A stretch of DNA of 50,217 bases from Candidatus Methanorbis basalitermitum (lineage in GTDB: Archaea; Halobacteriota; Methanomicrobia; Methanomicrobiales; Methanocorpusculaceae), in NCBI GenBank assembly GCA_031287415.1, contig JAITSY010000028.1, forward strand, positions 1 to 50,217. Direction: 5' to 3'. Each line of letters opens with the position of its first letter. Position 1 is the stretch's first letter. Shown here piece after piece: positions 17,966-27,568 of this stretch. A program made the translations under genes and the position numbers. The notes beneath the pieces were generated by a model. The model saw only the letters and a list, made by a program, of their open reading frames with translations, made no database searches and was not told where the DNA came from.

Positions 17966-18772
17966 TTAGATCCTGACTGCATTTTTCCCGCAGATCGCCA
18001 ACAGATACACGCCTGCTGCAAGCAACGTGATCGTCGCACCAGACGGAAGATTCCAGAAGGCCGAAAGCAAAATTCCACCAAAAGATACAATCATTGCGGT
18101 CGCGACGGATCCAGCCATCATCACCGATAGCCGGGAGGTCAGCATCCGACAGCTTGCTGCCGGCAGCGTCAGCAGGGCAATCACGAGAATGCTTCCCACC
18201 ACCTGAATCAGCATCACCACCGTAAATGCTATCAGCACCAGCAGCAGCAGATTCAGTGCCCGGACCGGCAGGTTCATGACTGTCGCGTACTCCTCGTCAA
18301 ACGTGACTGCCATCAGCGGATGATACAACAGCAGAACAACCACCACGATCACCGCGGCAAGAATGCTTGCCGCAATGAGATCGGTTTTTGTTACGAGCAG
18401 AATATTTCCGAAGAGATACGACTCAATATCCGGTATATAGCCTGGCGTCAGTGCTACAAACAAAATACCAAGAGCCATGCCGATCGCCCAGATAGTACCT
18501 ATCAGCGTATCGATCTTTTGATTGGCGTAGTCCTTCAACACGCCGATCACCAGGGCAGACGCGACAGCAAAACCTGCCGCACCCGCTAGCGGTGAAAAAC
18601 CGAACAGATAACCGAGGCCTACACCACCGAAGGTTGCATGGGAGATGCCACCAGACATCGCCGTCATCTGCCGCACAACAATGTAGCTGCCGATGATACC
18701 GCAGACAATACTCGTAAGAACCGCTGCAAGAAGGGCGCGTTGCATAAACACATGCGACAACAGATCGGTCAC
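17966..18772 (-). CDS. znuB: Metal (Zn/Mn-type) ABC transporter, permease
   Basis: Membrane channel of an ABC-3 family importer for zinc or manganese. The 268-residue protein has about eight membrane segments and family motifs: QMTAMSGGISHATFGGVGLG near residue 34 and TLPAASCRML near 205. The GTG at 18772 overlaps the znuC stop by 4 bp (GTGA) and gives the usual N-terminus (TDLLSHVFMQRALLA). The frame runs 24 codons further upstream, but those codons overlap znuC. Last gene of the znuA-znuC-znuB operon. Metal specificity cannot be read from sequence alone. Confidence 0.93.
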   Translation of the reverse strand: MTDLLSHVFMQRALLAAVLTSIVCGIIGSYIVVRQMTAMSGGISHATFGGVGLGYLFGFSPLAGAAGFAVASALVIGVLKDYANQKIDTLIGTIWAIGMALGILFVALTPGYIPDIESYLFGNILLVTKTDLIAASILAAVIVVVVLLLYHPLMAVTFDEEYATVMNLPVRALNLLLLVLIAFTVVMLIQVVGSILVIALLTLPAASCRMLTSRLSVMMAGSVATAMIVSFGGILLSAFWNLPSGATITLLAAGVYLLAICGKNAVRI

Positions 18773-19539
18773 GGCTTTTCCTCTTCGTGCCCGGCAAGAA
18801 CGCGATGCGGCACATGACCGTGCGTGATAAGCTCCACCGGACAACCGTATGCCGCAGCAACCATGTCACTCGTGATCCGGCCGGTGTCATGGATAAACAG
18901 TTTCCGGTTGAGGCAGGCAACACGGTTTACGTGTCCCGACATTGCACTGATATCGTGCGTCACCATCAGCACCGTCATTTTGCTGCGCAGATCTTCCAGA
19001 AGCGTCATCAGCCGTTCACCGGTCGGTCCGTCCACATACACCGTCGGTTCATCCAAAATGAGCAGCTCCGGCTCGCCTGCAAGCGCCCGGGAAATTGCTG
19101 CCCGCTGCTGTTCACCGCCGGACAACTCTGCAATCGGCCGGTTCCTATAACCGGTCAGACCCATTAGTGCAAGAGCTTTGGCCGCGGCTGTATAATCTTT
19201 TGGCCGGTAGCGTTTGACAAGGCCAGGAATGTGCCCAAGCCGTCCGGTCAGCACCATCTGCTGCACGGTCATCGGATACGAGAAGTCAAAGCTGCGCATC
19301 TGTGGCACATAGCCAATTCGCGAACGGGCGGCAGCAGGACTTTTACCGAATATTTTGATGGAGCCTGACTTTGGATGGATCAATCCGAGAATTGTCCGGA
19401 GAAATGATGTTTTACCTCCACCGTTTGGTCCGATGATCGCTGCCACATCGCCTTTGTACAGCACAAAACTCACGCCGTCCAGCACAACATGGCCGGATCG
19501 CTCCACCACCAGATAATCAGCTTCCAGTATCTCGTTCAT
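18769..19539 (-). CDS. znuC: Metal ABC transporter, ATP-binding protein
   Basis: ATPase of the same importer. The 256-residue protein shows Walker A GPNGGGKTSF (about residue 37), the signature LSGGEQQRAAISRAL (about 138), Walker B LLILDEPT and H-loop VTHD. It overlaps znuA by 4 bp (ATGA) and znuB by 4 bp (GTGA), so the three are translationally coupled. In the metal-ABC family the ATPase precedes the permease, as here. Intact. Confidence 0.94.
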   Translation of the reverse strand: MNEILEADYLVVERSGHVVLDGVSFVLYKGDVAAIIGPNGGGKTSFLRTILGLIHPKSGSIKIFGKSPAAARSRIGYVPQMRSFDFSYPMTVQQMVLTGRLGHIPGLVKRYRPKDYTAAAKALALMGLTGYRNRPIAELSGGEQQRAAISRALAGEPELLILDEPTVYVDGPTGERLMTLLEDLRSKMTVLMVTHDISAMSGHVNRVACLNRKLFIHDTGRITSDMVAAAYGCPVELITHGHVPHRVLAGHEEEKP

Positions 19540-20393
19540 TGTTTCAGCACCTCCGCAATCCGATGCAGGGTCTCCGTGTAGTTTGGCGAGAGAGGATTTA
19601 CCTTCACAGGGGAGACACCAAGCTCTTCGGCAAGCACCACCGCTATTTGCTCTCCAGAGAGCGGCTCAGTGATGATAAGGTGAACTCCTGCCGCCTTTGC
19701 TGCATCAGTGATCTCTGCAAGTTTTTGGGCGGCAGGTTCTCTTCCTTCCCCGGCGATAACCAACTGGGAGATGTTGTAGTCTGCGGCCAGATAGCCGAAC
19801 GAGCCATGCGTCGTCAAAAAGATCTTCGGCTGCATGGACTCTGCTGCTGCGGAGAGTAGCCGATCGATATCCTGCAGCCGGGCAATATATGTTTTGGCGT
19901 TTTTAGAGAAAACTTCTTCTTGATCCGGATACAGTTTTGAGAGGCCTTGGCAGATGGTGTCTGTCATGCAGATGCCGTTCTGTGCCGAAAGCCAGATGTG
20001 CGGGTCTATCTCTTCGTCCGTTTCAGCAATCGCACGGATCTCTAAACCGGTGGCGACTGCAGAAATATCCGGCAGGGCATCGGCGATCTGGTCCTCAAGC
20101 AGCAGAAATCCTCGACCAAGGGAAAACCAGACCTCAGCCGAGGAAAATGCAGTAATGTCTGCGGGAGAGGGTTCATAGGTGTGAGGTGAGACACCTTCAG
20201 GCACAATAGAGAGAACGGTGAAGTTTTTTCCGGCAACAGATGCAGCCATTTCGGTCATCGGGGGAAGGGTGACGAGAATTATCGGCCTTTCATCGTTTGT
20301 TTCCGGCGTTGAAATGCAACCGGTCGCGATTGCGGTGATGAGAAGGAGGGCCGTGAGCAGAAGATAATTTTTCGTAAAGGCAAAACACCCCAG
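19536..20393 (-). CDS. znuA: Metal ABC transporter, substrate-binding lipoprotein (start uncertain)
   Basis: Extracytoplasmic metal-binding protein of the importer, cluster A-I type. Ligand-type residues are visible: VSPHTYEP, EIDPHIWLS, TTHGSFGYLA and ITEPLS. Upstream of the first ATG (20258) the same frame encodes a clear lipoprotein signal, KNYLLLTALLLITAIATGC, so the protein must start earlier. Yet no ATG, GTG or TTG is in frame before the stop at 20409; only CTG (20393) is available. A TTG with GGGGTG upstream lies at 20383 but is one base out of frame, next to a run of five A. Either a rare start, a frameshift or a sequencing error applies. Confidence 0.85.
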   Translation of the reverse strand: MGCFAFTKNYLLLTALLLITAIATGCISTPETNDERPIILVTLPPMTEMAASVAGKNFTVLSIVPEGVSPHTYEPSPADITAFSSAEVWFSLGRGFLLLEDQIADALPDISAVATGLEIRAIAETDEEIDPHIWLSAQNGICMTDTICQGLSKLYPDQEEVFSKNAKTYIARLQDIDRLLSAAAESMQPKIFLTTHGSFGYLAADYNISQLVIAGEGREPAAQKLAEITDAAKAAGVHLIITEPLSGEQIAVVLAEELGVSPVKVNPLSPNYTETLHRIAEVLKQ

Positions 20394-20628
20394 TTGAGTA
20401 AGGAATATTCACAGTTGTTCATACTAAAGATTTTCCTCCTATTTCCTTCTTTTCACAGCCTCCATCCAAAAAAATCGGGCGACGAATGGAAGATGGGGAG
20501 GAGTTGCCGCCTCTCGAAGTCGACTGTGATATGGTATTCGCTGGAGAAATCGCTTGCCGTTTCCCCCTTGAAGATTGCAGCACCCACAGGCAGTAGTTGC
20601 ATGGCACACCTCTATCAGGGACGTGCAG
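20394..20628. other. Gap between znuA and MFS pseudogene
   Basis: Promoter region for znuACB on the minus strand, plus an H1 copy at 20603-20628. No ORF is supported. Confidence 0.4.
20603..20628 (-). repeat. H1 palindromic element, short copy
   Basis: On the minus strand GCTGCACGTCCCTGATAGAG then GTGTGCC. It begins 1 bp after the TAG that ends the MFS pseudogene and is followed by CATGCAAC, the usual element end. Confidence 0.8.
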
Positions 20629-21665
20629 CTATTCCCGTACTGATTTTTCTTCCCGGAGGAAGATGCACAGAACGAAGAGAACAATCGCCAGGCTGGCGGA
20701 TATGGTGAGGGCCATGTCAAATCAGGAGCTGAGGATCTCGACTGCGATTACTGCCTGGGAGGTTTCGGTGATACCTAAGCTGCTTGCCGCGGTCATGACA
20801 CCTCAAATGAAGATGAGGTTGTAGATAGTAGTGCCGAGGGTCCTGAACGCAAAACGCCCAAGTCCAGTGAGGCTTGAGCCCATGTCCTGTTTTAATGCAG
20901 GAGCTGCATTCATGCTGAGAGTAATGAGGAGTGTTGTGGCGAGGGCGATGAGGGGGCAAGGGCTAGGATGATCAGACCAAGGCCTGGTACCGGAGTGAGG
21001 GGTAAGGAGGAAGAAGACAACAGCGATCATGACGATTCTTGCCATTAATCATGTAATGGATTTTTCCGGCAAGTTTTGTGTAGGGGAGGCCTGCAGTGAT
21101 TCCAGCGATCATCATTCCGACGGAGGCTGCGATGATGATGAACACGGATTTGGAGATCGTGTAGCTGTGGACATGTTCGAGATAGAACGGGAAGAGACAG
21201 GTTGCTCCGGCAAAGGTGAAGAAGAGCATCCCGAAGACGATATTTGCAATGACAAAGGATCTGCTTTTTAAGAGACTGAGATCAAGTAGCGGGTCTGCTC
21301 AGTGCAGTTCGCACCAGACAAAGCTGTTGAGGCAAATTGCGGCAAACAAAATGGCTGCGAGAATCGAAAGAGATGTCCAGCTAAGCGTGATACCTTTGGA
21401 GAAGGCAAAGAGGAATGCGGCAAACCAGACGAAGACAAGGACTGCCCCCGATGCAGTCAAAGCCTTTAAGTGATGCTTTGGCGACTGCAGCGTTTGGAAT
21501 GGCAAAGTTGCCGAGAATGACAGCAGCAATTCCGACATGATGTTGATGAAGAAAATCCTGTTCCAGGAGAGAGAAGCGGCAAGGTATCCGCCGGGTGTCA
21601 GACCAAGAGCCATGCCAACGGCAGCAAAGAGGACGATGAGCGGCATGCCTTTTGCTTTTCGGAAG
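20629..21665 (-). pseudogene. EmrB/QacA-type MFS drug transporter, N-truncated with stops
   Basis: Begins mid-protein at FRKAKGMPLIVLFAAVGMAL. The family motif GLTPGGYLAASLSWNRIFFI identifies the 14-TM DHA2 group. An in-frame TGA at 21299-21301 interrupts SFVWCELH*ADPLLDLSLL. After it come VFGMLFFTFAGATCLFPFYL, a frameshift near 21040, further in-frame stops at about 20823 and 20730, and an end at 20629 (FLREEKSVRE). About 190 N-terminal residues are absent, and the break coincides with an M element (21669). Dead gene. Confidence 0.88.
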
Positions 21666-21668
21666 TAT

Positions 21669-21779
21669 CCGTTTGAATGGGAACAGTTCTTCAAATCTAA
21701 AATATAACTGTCCTGATCAACAGAAAACAACGAAATATTTATAGATTATCACTAAAACCGGCAAGTCCGATCGGAAATA
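21669..21779 (+). repeat. M element copy 3
   Basis: CCGTTTGAATGGGAACAGTT, CTTCAAATCTAAAATATAAC, TGTCCTGATCAACAG, AACGAAATATTTATAGATTA, then CCGGCAAGTCCGATCGGAAA. It directly abuts the broken end of the MFS pseudogene. Confidence 0.85.
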
Positions 21780-21815
21780 CTATAGCGAAACTTCGACAGC
21801 CATTTGACAAAATAT

Positions 21816-22850
21816 CTATTCATAAGAATCCTCAGAGTAATTTGAAATAAGCAGTTCACGAATCTCTCCCCGCGACTCACCGTTGCAGTTGATCATTCTG
21901 TTTGCAGCTACTCGTCTGATATGCATACCAGTATACAGATTATCAAAGAAATTATCCAGTGGGTCATTATTTTTTGGATCCGAATTACTCATCAAGATCT
22001 TGGCATGCTTCTTGTCAAGACGATACGCATACTCTGCAAGCTGGATATGTGCCCCGTCATCAAACTCTGCTGCAGTATAGGAAGTAAAGTTTGATGTTAT
22101 CGTAATTGGGCGATAGGGAGGATCAAAATAAACGAATGTATTCTCATCTACAAAATTTTCAGACAACATATAATCACAACAAGCAATTGTTACTGAGTGC
22201 AGGACAGCAGATGTGTTTTTCAGATTTCTCTCATCACAGATTGTTGGTTTTTTATAGGAACCAGAGGGAACATTAAACAGACCCATTTTATTGACGCGAT
22301 ATAACCCATTAAAGCAAGTTTTATTCAGAAAAATGAACAATGCTGCCATCTCGACCGACTTGGAACTCGCATATCCATTGGTTCCACGTAATCCATGTGA
22401 TTTGAGATAGTTATACCGATCCCGTTTTTCATAAAATAGCTCTTTTCTGCTTTCCGGTGATTGCGGGAGATAGGCATCTTCCATTTCTGAAAGGAGATCC
22501 AGCAATGAATCACAGGTATCCCGAATGACGGTATAGGTGTTGATGAGTTCCGCGTTTATATCACTGATATAAACCTCTTCCAATTCGAAACGACTGAGAA
22601 CATCAAAGAAAACCGCCCCTCCACCCACAAATGGCTCAGCATATTTGGTAACAGTTACACCAAGATCTTTCGGGTACGCACCCCGAATGTGGGGAAGGAG
22701 TTGCCCTTTCCCACCGACCCATTTGACGAATGGTTTTACCGATATTTTTGTCCCGTTCTTACGTTGGGTTCCAAACTCCGTTTGAGTATATAGCCGATTT
22801 ATTTCGGAAACGGTCAGTGACATAGCATTGCTTATGCTCTTTTTGGACAT
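21816..22850 (-). CDS. dam: DNA adenine methyltransferase, Dam/DpnM type
   Basis: Class D12 N6-adenine DNA methyltransferase; the DpnII/MboI group recognises GATC. The 344-residue protein has FVKWVGGKGQLL (about 41-52), the SAM-binding EPFVGGGAVFFD (72-83) and catalytic DPPY near 243, all intact. The gene is AT-richer than its neighbours, suggesting acquisition. No restriction endonuclease gene is next to it: an M element and the dead MFS gene lie on one side and a small ORF on the other. It is therefore an orphan here. A start at the internal ATG 10 codons in is possible. Confidence 0.93.
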   Translation of the reverse strand: MSKKSISNAMSLTVSEINRLYTQTEFGTQRKNGTKISVKPFVKWVGGKGQLLPHIRGAYPKDLGVTVTKYAEPFVGGGAVFFDVLSRFELEEVYISDINAELINTYTVIRDTCDSLLDLLSEMEDAYLPQSPESRKELFYEKRDRYNYLKSHGLRGTNGYASSKSVEMAALFIFLNKTCFNGLYRVNKMGLFNVPSGSYKKPTICDERNLKNTSAVLHSVTIACCDYMLSENFVDENTFVYFDPPYRPITITSNFTSYTAAEFDDGAHIQLAEYAYRLDKKHAKILMSNSDPKNNDPLDNFFDNLYTGMHIRRVAANRMINCNGESRGEIRELLISNYSEDSYE

Positions 22851-22995
22851 GAGGACAACCTTTCGTTACAACATTGTTACTTTTTGATGTCTATAAAATG
22901 GCCTGCTTGTCCATCTGGCAGGCTGGCGCAAACGGGCAAGATCCCGTAAGACTGCAGATATGTCTCATTGTCCCAACACACGAACATCCTGCTCT

Positions 22996-23256
22996 CTAGT
23001 AGCAGATAGTCGGGTCAAACCGCACAGTATCGACGTTTCTGATGCATACCAGATCCGGCTCTCCTACCTCACGATCCCCGCAGTCCATCCTCGAATATGC
23101 CGTATCCAAACACATCATCACATACTCCCGAAATGCCGCAACCGCTGCCGAATTTGTCTCACTCAGATCTGCATCCGGATCGGGATACCAGACCCCGAAT
23201 GCCCGTTCAATCTGGCGAAGAACACCTAAATGTATCTTGTGAAGATCTATCTTCAT
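22996..23256 (-). CDS. Small hypothetical protein
   Basis: An 86-residue product (MKIDLHKIHLGVLRQIERAF at the start; GVWYPDPDADLSE; EYVMMCLDTAYSRMDCGD) with normal codon use and no membrane segment. Divergent from the DUF4013 gene, with 75 bp between starts. Family not recognised. Protein-like composition and a clean start favour a real gene. Confidence 0.55.
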   Translation of the reverse strand: MKIDLHKIHLGVLRQIERAFGVWYPDPDADLSETNSAAVAAFREYVMMCLDTAYSRMDCGDREVGEPDLVCIRNVDTVRFDPTICY

Positions 23257-23331
23257 AAAAAAGGGTTACGTCAACGTGCCAATCATCTTATAAAAAACCG
23301 CACAATATTATTTTAAGAGATACCAGTAACA

Positions 23332-24222
23332 ATGAAACATGCAGAGATCATCAACAACGCCTATAACTTCACGAAAAATGCTTTTTTCAGCATTACGCAG
23401 TTCCCGCGATGGGTAGTACTGTTCCTTTACATCGTTGGAGCCATCGCCGCAACCATCACTCTGCAGCTTCTCCTCCTGCCGAGCCTCGTAAACCTTCTTG
23501 TCGGCCCAAGCTTTTGCCTTACCTGTGAGGCCCTGTCCGGTCTTCTGCAGTACCTTTCATTCCTGATAGGCCTAGCAGGTGTCTTCTTTGTTCCGCTGCT
23601 GCAGGGGTACTGCTACCACCTGTTCAAAAACAGCAACTCCATGCCGGAAACCGGGAACACCTGGGACCTCTTCTTCAAAGGCTGGCGAATCAATATCACT
23701 ATTCTCATTTATGCAATCCCCTTGATCATCATCTCTGTCGTCTACATGCTGATCTTCATATACCTCTTCCCCGATACTGACATGTCCTCCTCTGCCCGCA
23801 TCCATGATCTTGAGGGCACGGTCTACGCGGCAGCCGTCTTCTCCTATACCGCAGTCCAGTTCACAACCACGCAGATAGGGCTTCTGTTCGCTTTCGTCGG
23901 CATTACGCATCTCTGCAAAACCGGCTCCATCAGCGAAGCCGTAAGTCTGAAAACAATCTCAGGCATCATCAGCAGAATCGGCTGGTACGACTACATCCTC
24001 TCGCTTGTCATCATGAACATCCTCTACCTGATGGTGACCGTTGTAATGGTTTCGTTTTTCCAGCTATTTGCTCCTAACCTCATCATTATGACCGCGCTGT
24101 ACGTCCTCTACATCTTCGCCCTTATGCCGATGACGGTGTTCTTCATCAAATACCTCTCCGGGATCTATGACACGGCTTTCCTCCCTGAAAAAAACGATGA
24201 TGAAGAGTATGACTTCTTTTAA
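23332..24222 (+). CDS. DUF4013-type multi-pass membrane protein
   Basis: A 296-residue integral membrane protein with about six hydrophobic segments (RWVVLFLYIVGAIAATITL near residue 26; YLSFLIGLAGVFFVPLLQGY near 70; a third at about 120). The stretch GYCYHLFKNSNSMPETGNTW resembles the DUF4013 signature: a Tyr-rich helix end, then a polar loop with Pro and Trp. The acidic tail ends DDEEYDFF. The start at 23332 follows a TATA-like AATATTATTTTAAG at about 23307-23320. Function unknown. Intact, unlike the membrane genes at 6.8 and 10.7 kb. Confidence 0.75.
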   Translation: MKHAEIINNAYNFTKNAFFSITQFPRWVVLFLYIVGAIAATITLQLLLLPSLVNLLVGPSFCLTCEALSGLLQYLSFLIGLAGVFFVPLLQGYCYHLFKNSNSMPETGNTWDLFFKGWRINITILIYAIPLIIISVVYMLIFIYLFPDTDMSSSARIHDLEGTVYAAAVFSYTAVQFTTTQIGLLFAFVGITHLCKTGSISEAVSLKTISGIISRIGWYDYILSLVIMNILYLMVTVVMVSFFQLFAPNLIIMTALYVLYIFALMPMTVFFIKYLSGIYDTAFLPEKNDDEEYDFF

Positions 24223-25490
24223 CCGCCTCGTTTTTTCTTATGGGGGGGTTGCACTGCCTGCGGCGGCGAGTCCCCACAGAAAAAACCAGCGTGAACGGAA
24301 CACGGGATTCACCTGTGCCAGATTCGGTTGATTGGACTGGGTTTGCTGGGGAAAAATGTTTGGGAAGTACTCCTGATCTGCATCAGCAGCGCTGTGGCGC
24401 GGATACATACATGACCCCCGAACCAGCCGATTATGACCAGCTCCACGAATGGGTGGATGCGGGCAGCAGTCCCATCCACCGAATTGCAAAACGGTTCACG
24501 GGGATTTCACCGGACAGCTTCTCAAAAGATGCAGAGGAAGAGTACTCAATCTTTTTTCCGGATCAGCATTCTTGCCTCCCTTATCTGCGCCGTTGTGCCG
24601 GTGATTTTGTCACCATTCGTCGTGAATCTGCCGCTCTCTACGTAAACAAGCGACTGTGTACTGCCGGAGATCTTGCCACCATCCAGCATGAGACTGAACC
24701 CACAGGTAGCTTGCATCGCACCAAAAACAACTCTCGGGTGTACGTAATTAATGAAGCTTGCAAAACGTGGAACACGGTCGTACCTGCGAAGCGTGGGACA
24801 CGTTCTCACGACCGGAACGGCTATTGGAAGCAGAGAACCAGACCGAAATCGATGCCTCACCACCACGAGTTACAAGATCACGACATACACCGACCCGGCC
24901 GTATCCTACATGAGGCGATCTCGAATGGCACTATCCTAAACTCTATATGAGGCTATCAGCAGCATGAGCTGGCCACCAGGCTCGGGAGAGACTGGTCCAT
25001 AGCCAAGGGAAGTGATTACCGCCGCCATCATCATCATTATCACTGTCCTTAACCCATGACCGGGGAACAAGGGGGTATCTTCCAGTCTCGCCACCGAGAC
25101 GCTCGCCACGGGTGGGTCAACTCCTGGGGGATAAGGAAGCAGCAATCGGTAATGTCGTCACCTTCCAGAGCGATAATCTCCCCAACTCCGTCACCCAGCT
25201 CGTGGGTGCGCCGGAAAGTGTAAATGTTATGGGTACAAGTACGGATGGTATTTCAGTTTATTCCCTCCATATAATCCTGAAGTGCCTGCACTGTACCGAT
25301 GGACAGGGGTTTGTCCTTTCGGACCGGATTTTACCTCACGACAGGCAGCTGATTTGCCAGATGTTTTTCTGTCAGGGCGCAGGATTCCCCGGGACCATTC
25401 CCTGATAACTTGATCAGAGCCTGTATTCTCCGGTGAAAGTAGGTTACCCTAACCAGCAAGACAACGGAACCACGCAATGGATTGGGGCCT
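24223..25490. other. 1.27-kb gene-poor, probably decayed region
   Basis: No intact gene. Plus-strand frames have coding-like patches: a membrane-like SIFFRISILASLICAVVPVI at about 24530-24610 (across two frames), then VITAAIIIIITVLNP near 25008 followed by a Ser/Thr/Val-rich stretch (NVVTFQSDNLPNSVTQLV near 25155). The last two resemble an archaeal type IV pilin remnant, but the class III signal motif is not intact. A 236-codon plus frame at 24240-24950 lacks domain features. At 25435-25452 lies an 18-bp sequence matching the core of the 119-bp terminal repeat with one mismatch. Confidence 0.45.
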
Positions 25491-27158
25491 TTAAAAAAGA
25501 CCGGAAATGTTGCCATCGACGTCGATGTCGATCTGACATGCAGCGGGTCTTGCTGGGAGGCCCGGCATGATCATGATTTCACCGGTTTCAACGACGATGA
25601 ATCCTGCGCCGTTCAACAGCCGGACGGCTGTGACATTGACGGCAAAGCCGGTGGGGCGACCGAGTTTATTCGGATCATCTGAGAGGGAGTACTGGGTTTT
25701 CGCGATACAGATGGGGAGCCCCCCGGACCTCATTGCCTCAATTTCTCTGATGGCTGCATCCGCGTTTGCAGAATAAACGACACTGGCTGCGCCATAGATT
25801 TTTGAGGTGATGATTTCGATTTTTTCCTTGACAGGTTTATCAAGGTCGTAGAGGTAGTGGAAACAGTTCGGCTTTTCGCAAGCAGCAACAACCTTGGTTG
25901 CGAGATCCCGGCCTCCTTCTCCACCATAAGCAAAGACGTCGGAGATGGCAAAATCCGCCCCCTTTGCCCTGCAGAACGCTTCGAGTGCTTGTGTCTCTTC
26001 GTTACTGTCGGTGGCGAAACGATTGATGGCAACGACAACGGGGACACCGAATTTCTGAAGATTTTCGAGGTGGGCTTCCAGATTGATAATCCCGGCTTTC
26101 ATGGCCGAAACGTTTGGTTCGCTGCATTCGTCTTTGAGAATGCCGCCATTGTATTTGAGGGCACGGATGGTTGCGACGAGGACGAGGGCATTCGGGGTGA
26201 GACCCGCGCAGCGGCATTTGATATCCATAAACTTTTCTGCGCCGAGGTCGGATCCGAAACCCGCCTCCGTGATGACATAATCAGCGAGTTTGAGGGCAAG
26301 TTGCGTGGCCTTAACGGAGTTGCAACCGTGAGCGATATTGGCGAAAGGTCCACCATGGATGAGGCAGGGGGTGTTCTCGAGCGTCTGGACAAGGTTCGGC
26401 TTCAGGGCGTCCTTTAACAGGGCGGTCATTGCTCCCTGGGCCGCAAGATCGCTTGCATAGAGGATTTTTCCGCCGCGGCTGTAACCGATGATGATTTTGC
26501 CAAGCCGACTCTTGAGATCGGTGATGTCGGCCGCAAGACAGAGAATTGCCATGACCTCGGACGCCACAGTGATCATGAAGTGATCTTCGCGGGGGACACC
26601 GTTGATGGGTCCGCCCATGCCAATGACCAAGTTACGAAGCGCCCGGTCATTCATGTCAAGGCAGCGTTTGAAGATGATTCTGCGCGTGTCGATGTCAAGA
26701 GCGTTGCCCTGCTGGATGTGGTTGTCGATCAGGGCACAGAGCAAGTTGTTTGCGGTGGTGACTGCGTGAATGTCGCCGGTGAAGTGGAGGTTGATATCTT
26801 CCATTGGGATGACCTGCGCGTAGCCGCCACCGGCAGCGCCGCCCTTGACACCGAAAACCGGACCAAGCGAGGGTTCACGAAGGGCGATGACCGCATTCTT
26901 GCCGATCTTTGCCATAGCCTGACCAAGGCCAACGGTGGTGGTGGTTTTCCCTTCACCAGCGGGCGTCGGATTAATGGCTGTTACGAGGACGAGTTTGCCA
27001 TTCAATTTTCCAGCGAGGCGCTTCTCGAGCGCATCAGAGAGTTTGGCCTTGTACGGGCCATAGGGTTCGAATTCGCCGGGCTGTATGCCTAGCTTTGCGG
27101 CGATTACGGTAATTTTCTGCATATCGGCCTTTTGTGCGATTTCGATGTCAGACAGCAT
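25491..27158 (-). CDS. fhs: Formate-tetrahydrofolate ligase
   Basis: Makes 10-formyl-tetrahydrofolate from formate, THF and ATP. The 555-residue protein matches the family length and is complete: P-loop [16 protein letters not shown] (about 65-80), [40 protein letters not shown] and the C-terminal [17 protein letters not shown] lies about 11 bp before the ATG. In methanogens, whose main C1 carrier is methanopterin, the enzyme would need folate or act on tetrahydromethanopterin-like cofactors (inference). Its spread among archaea is patchy, so lateral gain is likely. The final codons include a T-run that could serve as terminator. Confidence 0.95.
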   Translation of the reverse strand: MLSDIEIAQKADMQKITVIAAKLGIQPGEFEPYGPYKAKLSDALEKRLAGKLNGKLVLVTAINPTPAGEGKTTTTVGLGQAMAKIGKNAVIALREPSLGPVFGVKGGAAGGGYAQVIPMEDINLHFTGDIHAVTTANNLLCALIDNHIQQGNALDIDTRRIIFKRCLDMNDRALRNLVIGMGGPINGVPREDHFMITVASEVMAILCLAADITDLKSRLGKIIIGYSRGGKILYASDLAAQGAMTALLKDALKPNLVQTLENTPCLIHGGPFANIAHGCNSVKATQLALKLADYVITEAGFGSDLGAEKFMDIKCRCAGLTPNALVLVATIRALKYNGGILKDECSEPNVSAMKAGIINLEAHLENLQKFGVPVVVAINRFATDSNEETQALEAFCRAKGADFAISDVFAYGGEGGRDLATKVVAACEKPNCFHYLYDLDKPVKEKIEIITSKIYGAASVVYSANADAAIREIEAMRSGGLPICIAKTQYSLSDDPNKLGRPTGFAVNVTAVRLLNGAGFIVVETGEIMIMPGLPARPAACQIDIDVDGNISGLF

Positions 27159-27358
27159 GGTTTAAGTTTCACTCCTCGGTGCGTTGATGGTGGTAATTTG
27201 GCAGGATCGTTGTTATAGTATAGAGGGTTGAGTGTGTGATAAAGGCGTCTAGAATGGTGCGGCTTAGTAGGCTTAGTATAAACATCCAGCCTGCAAACTC
27301 CCCTCAGATCTGCGACAGGTTGATGTTCTCCTCCTTCCAATAGATTATCTATCTTTTC

Positions 27359-27440
27359 GCGAGGGTATCCAAGTGGCCAACGGAGGCTGACTCAAGATCT
27401 GTTCTCAAGGAGTTCGCGGGTTCGAATCCCTCCCCTCGCA
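27359..27440 (+). tRNA. tRNA-Leu (CAA)
   Basis: 82-nt class II tRNA: acceptor GCGAGGG/CCCTCGC with discriminator A, D-arm TCCAAGTGGCCAACGGA, anticodon loop CTCAAGA (CAA), a long variable arm (about TCTCAAGGAGTTC) and T-loop TTCGAAT. CCA is not encoded. The anticodon stem has one T-T mismatch (GCTGA/TCTGT) and the T-stem one C-T mismatch. Only the decayed hsdM follows it. Confidence 0.9.
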
Positions 27441-27568
27441 CTGAACTAGGATGATGTCAATATAATCAGATTCACGCATACAGCAAATGGATGACGTTAC
27501 GGCTTGTTAAATGAGGTGTACTGAATGATTGGAGACATGAAATCGGAAAGAAATCAAACTGTAGAGAT

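Noticed and set aside
24240-24950. 236-codon plus-strand frame
   Set aside because: No conserved motif; composition is not protein-like. Kept only as part of a decayed region.
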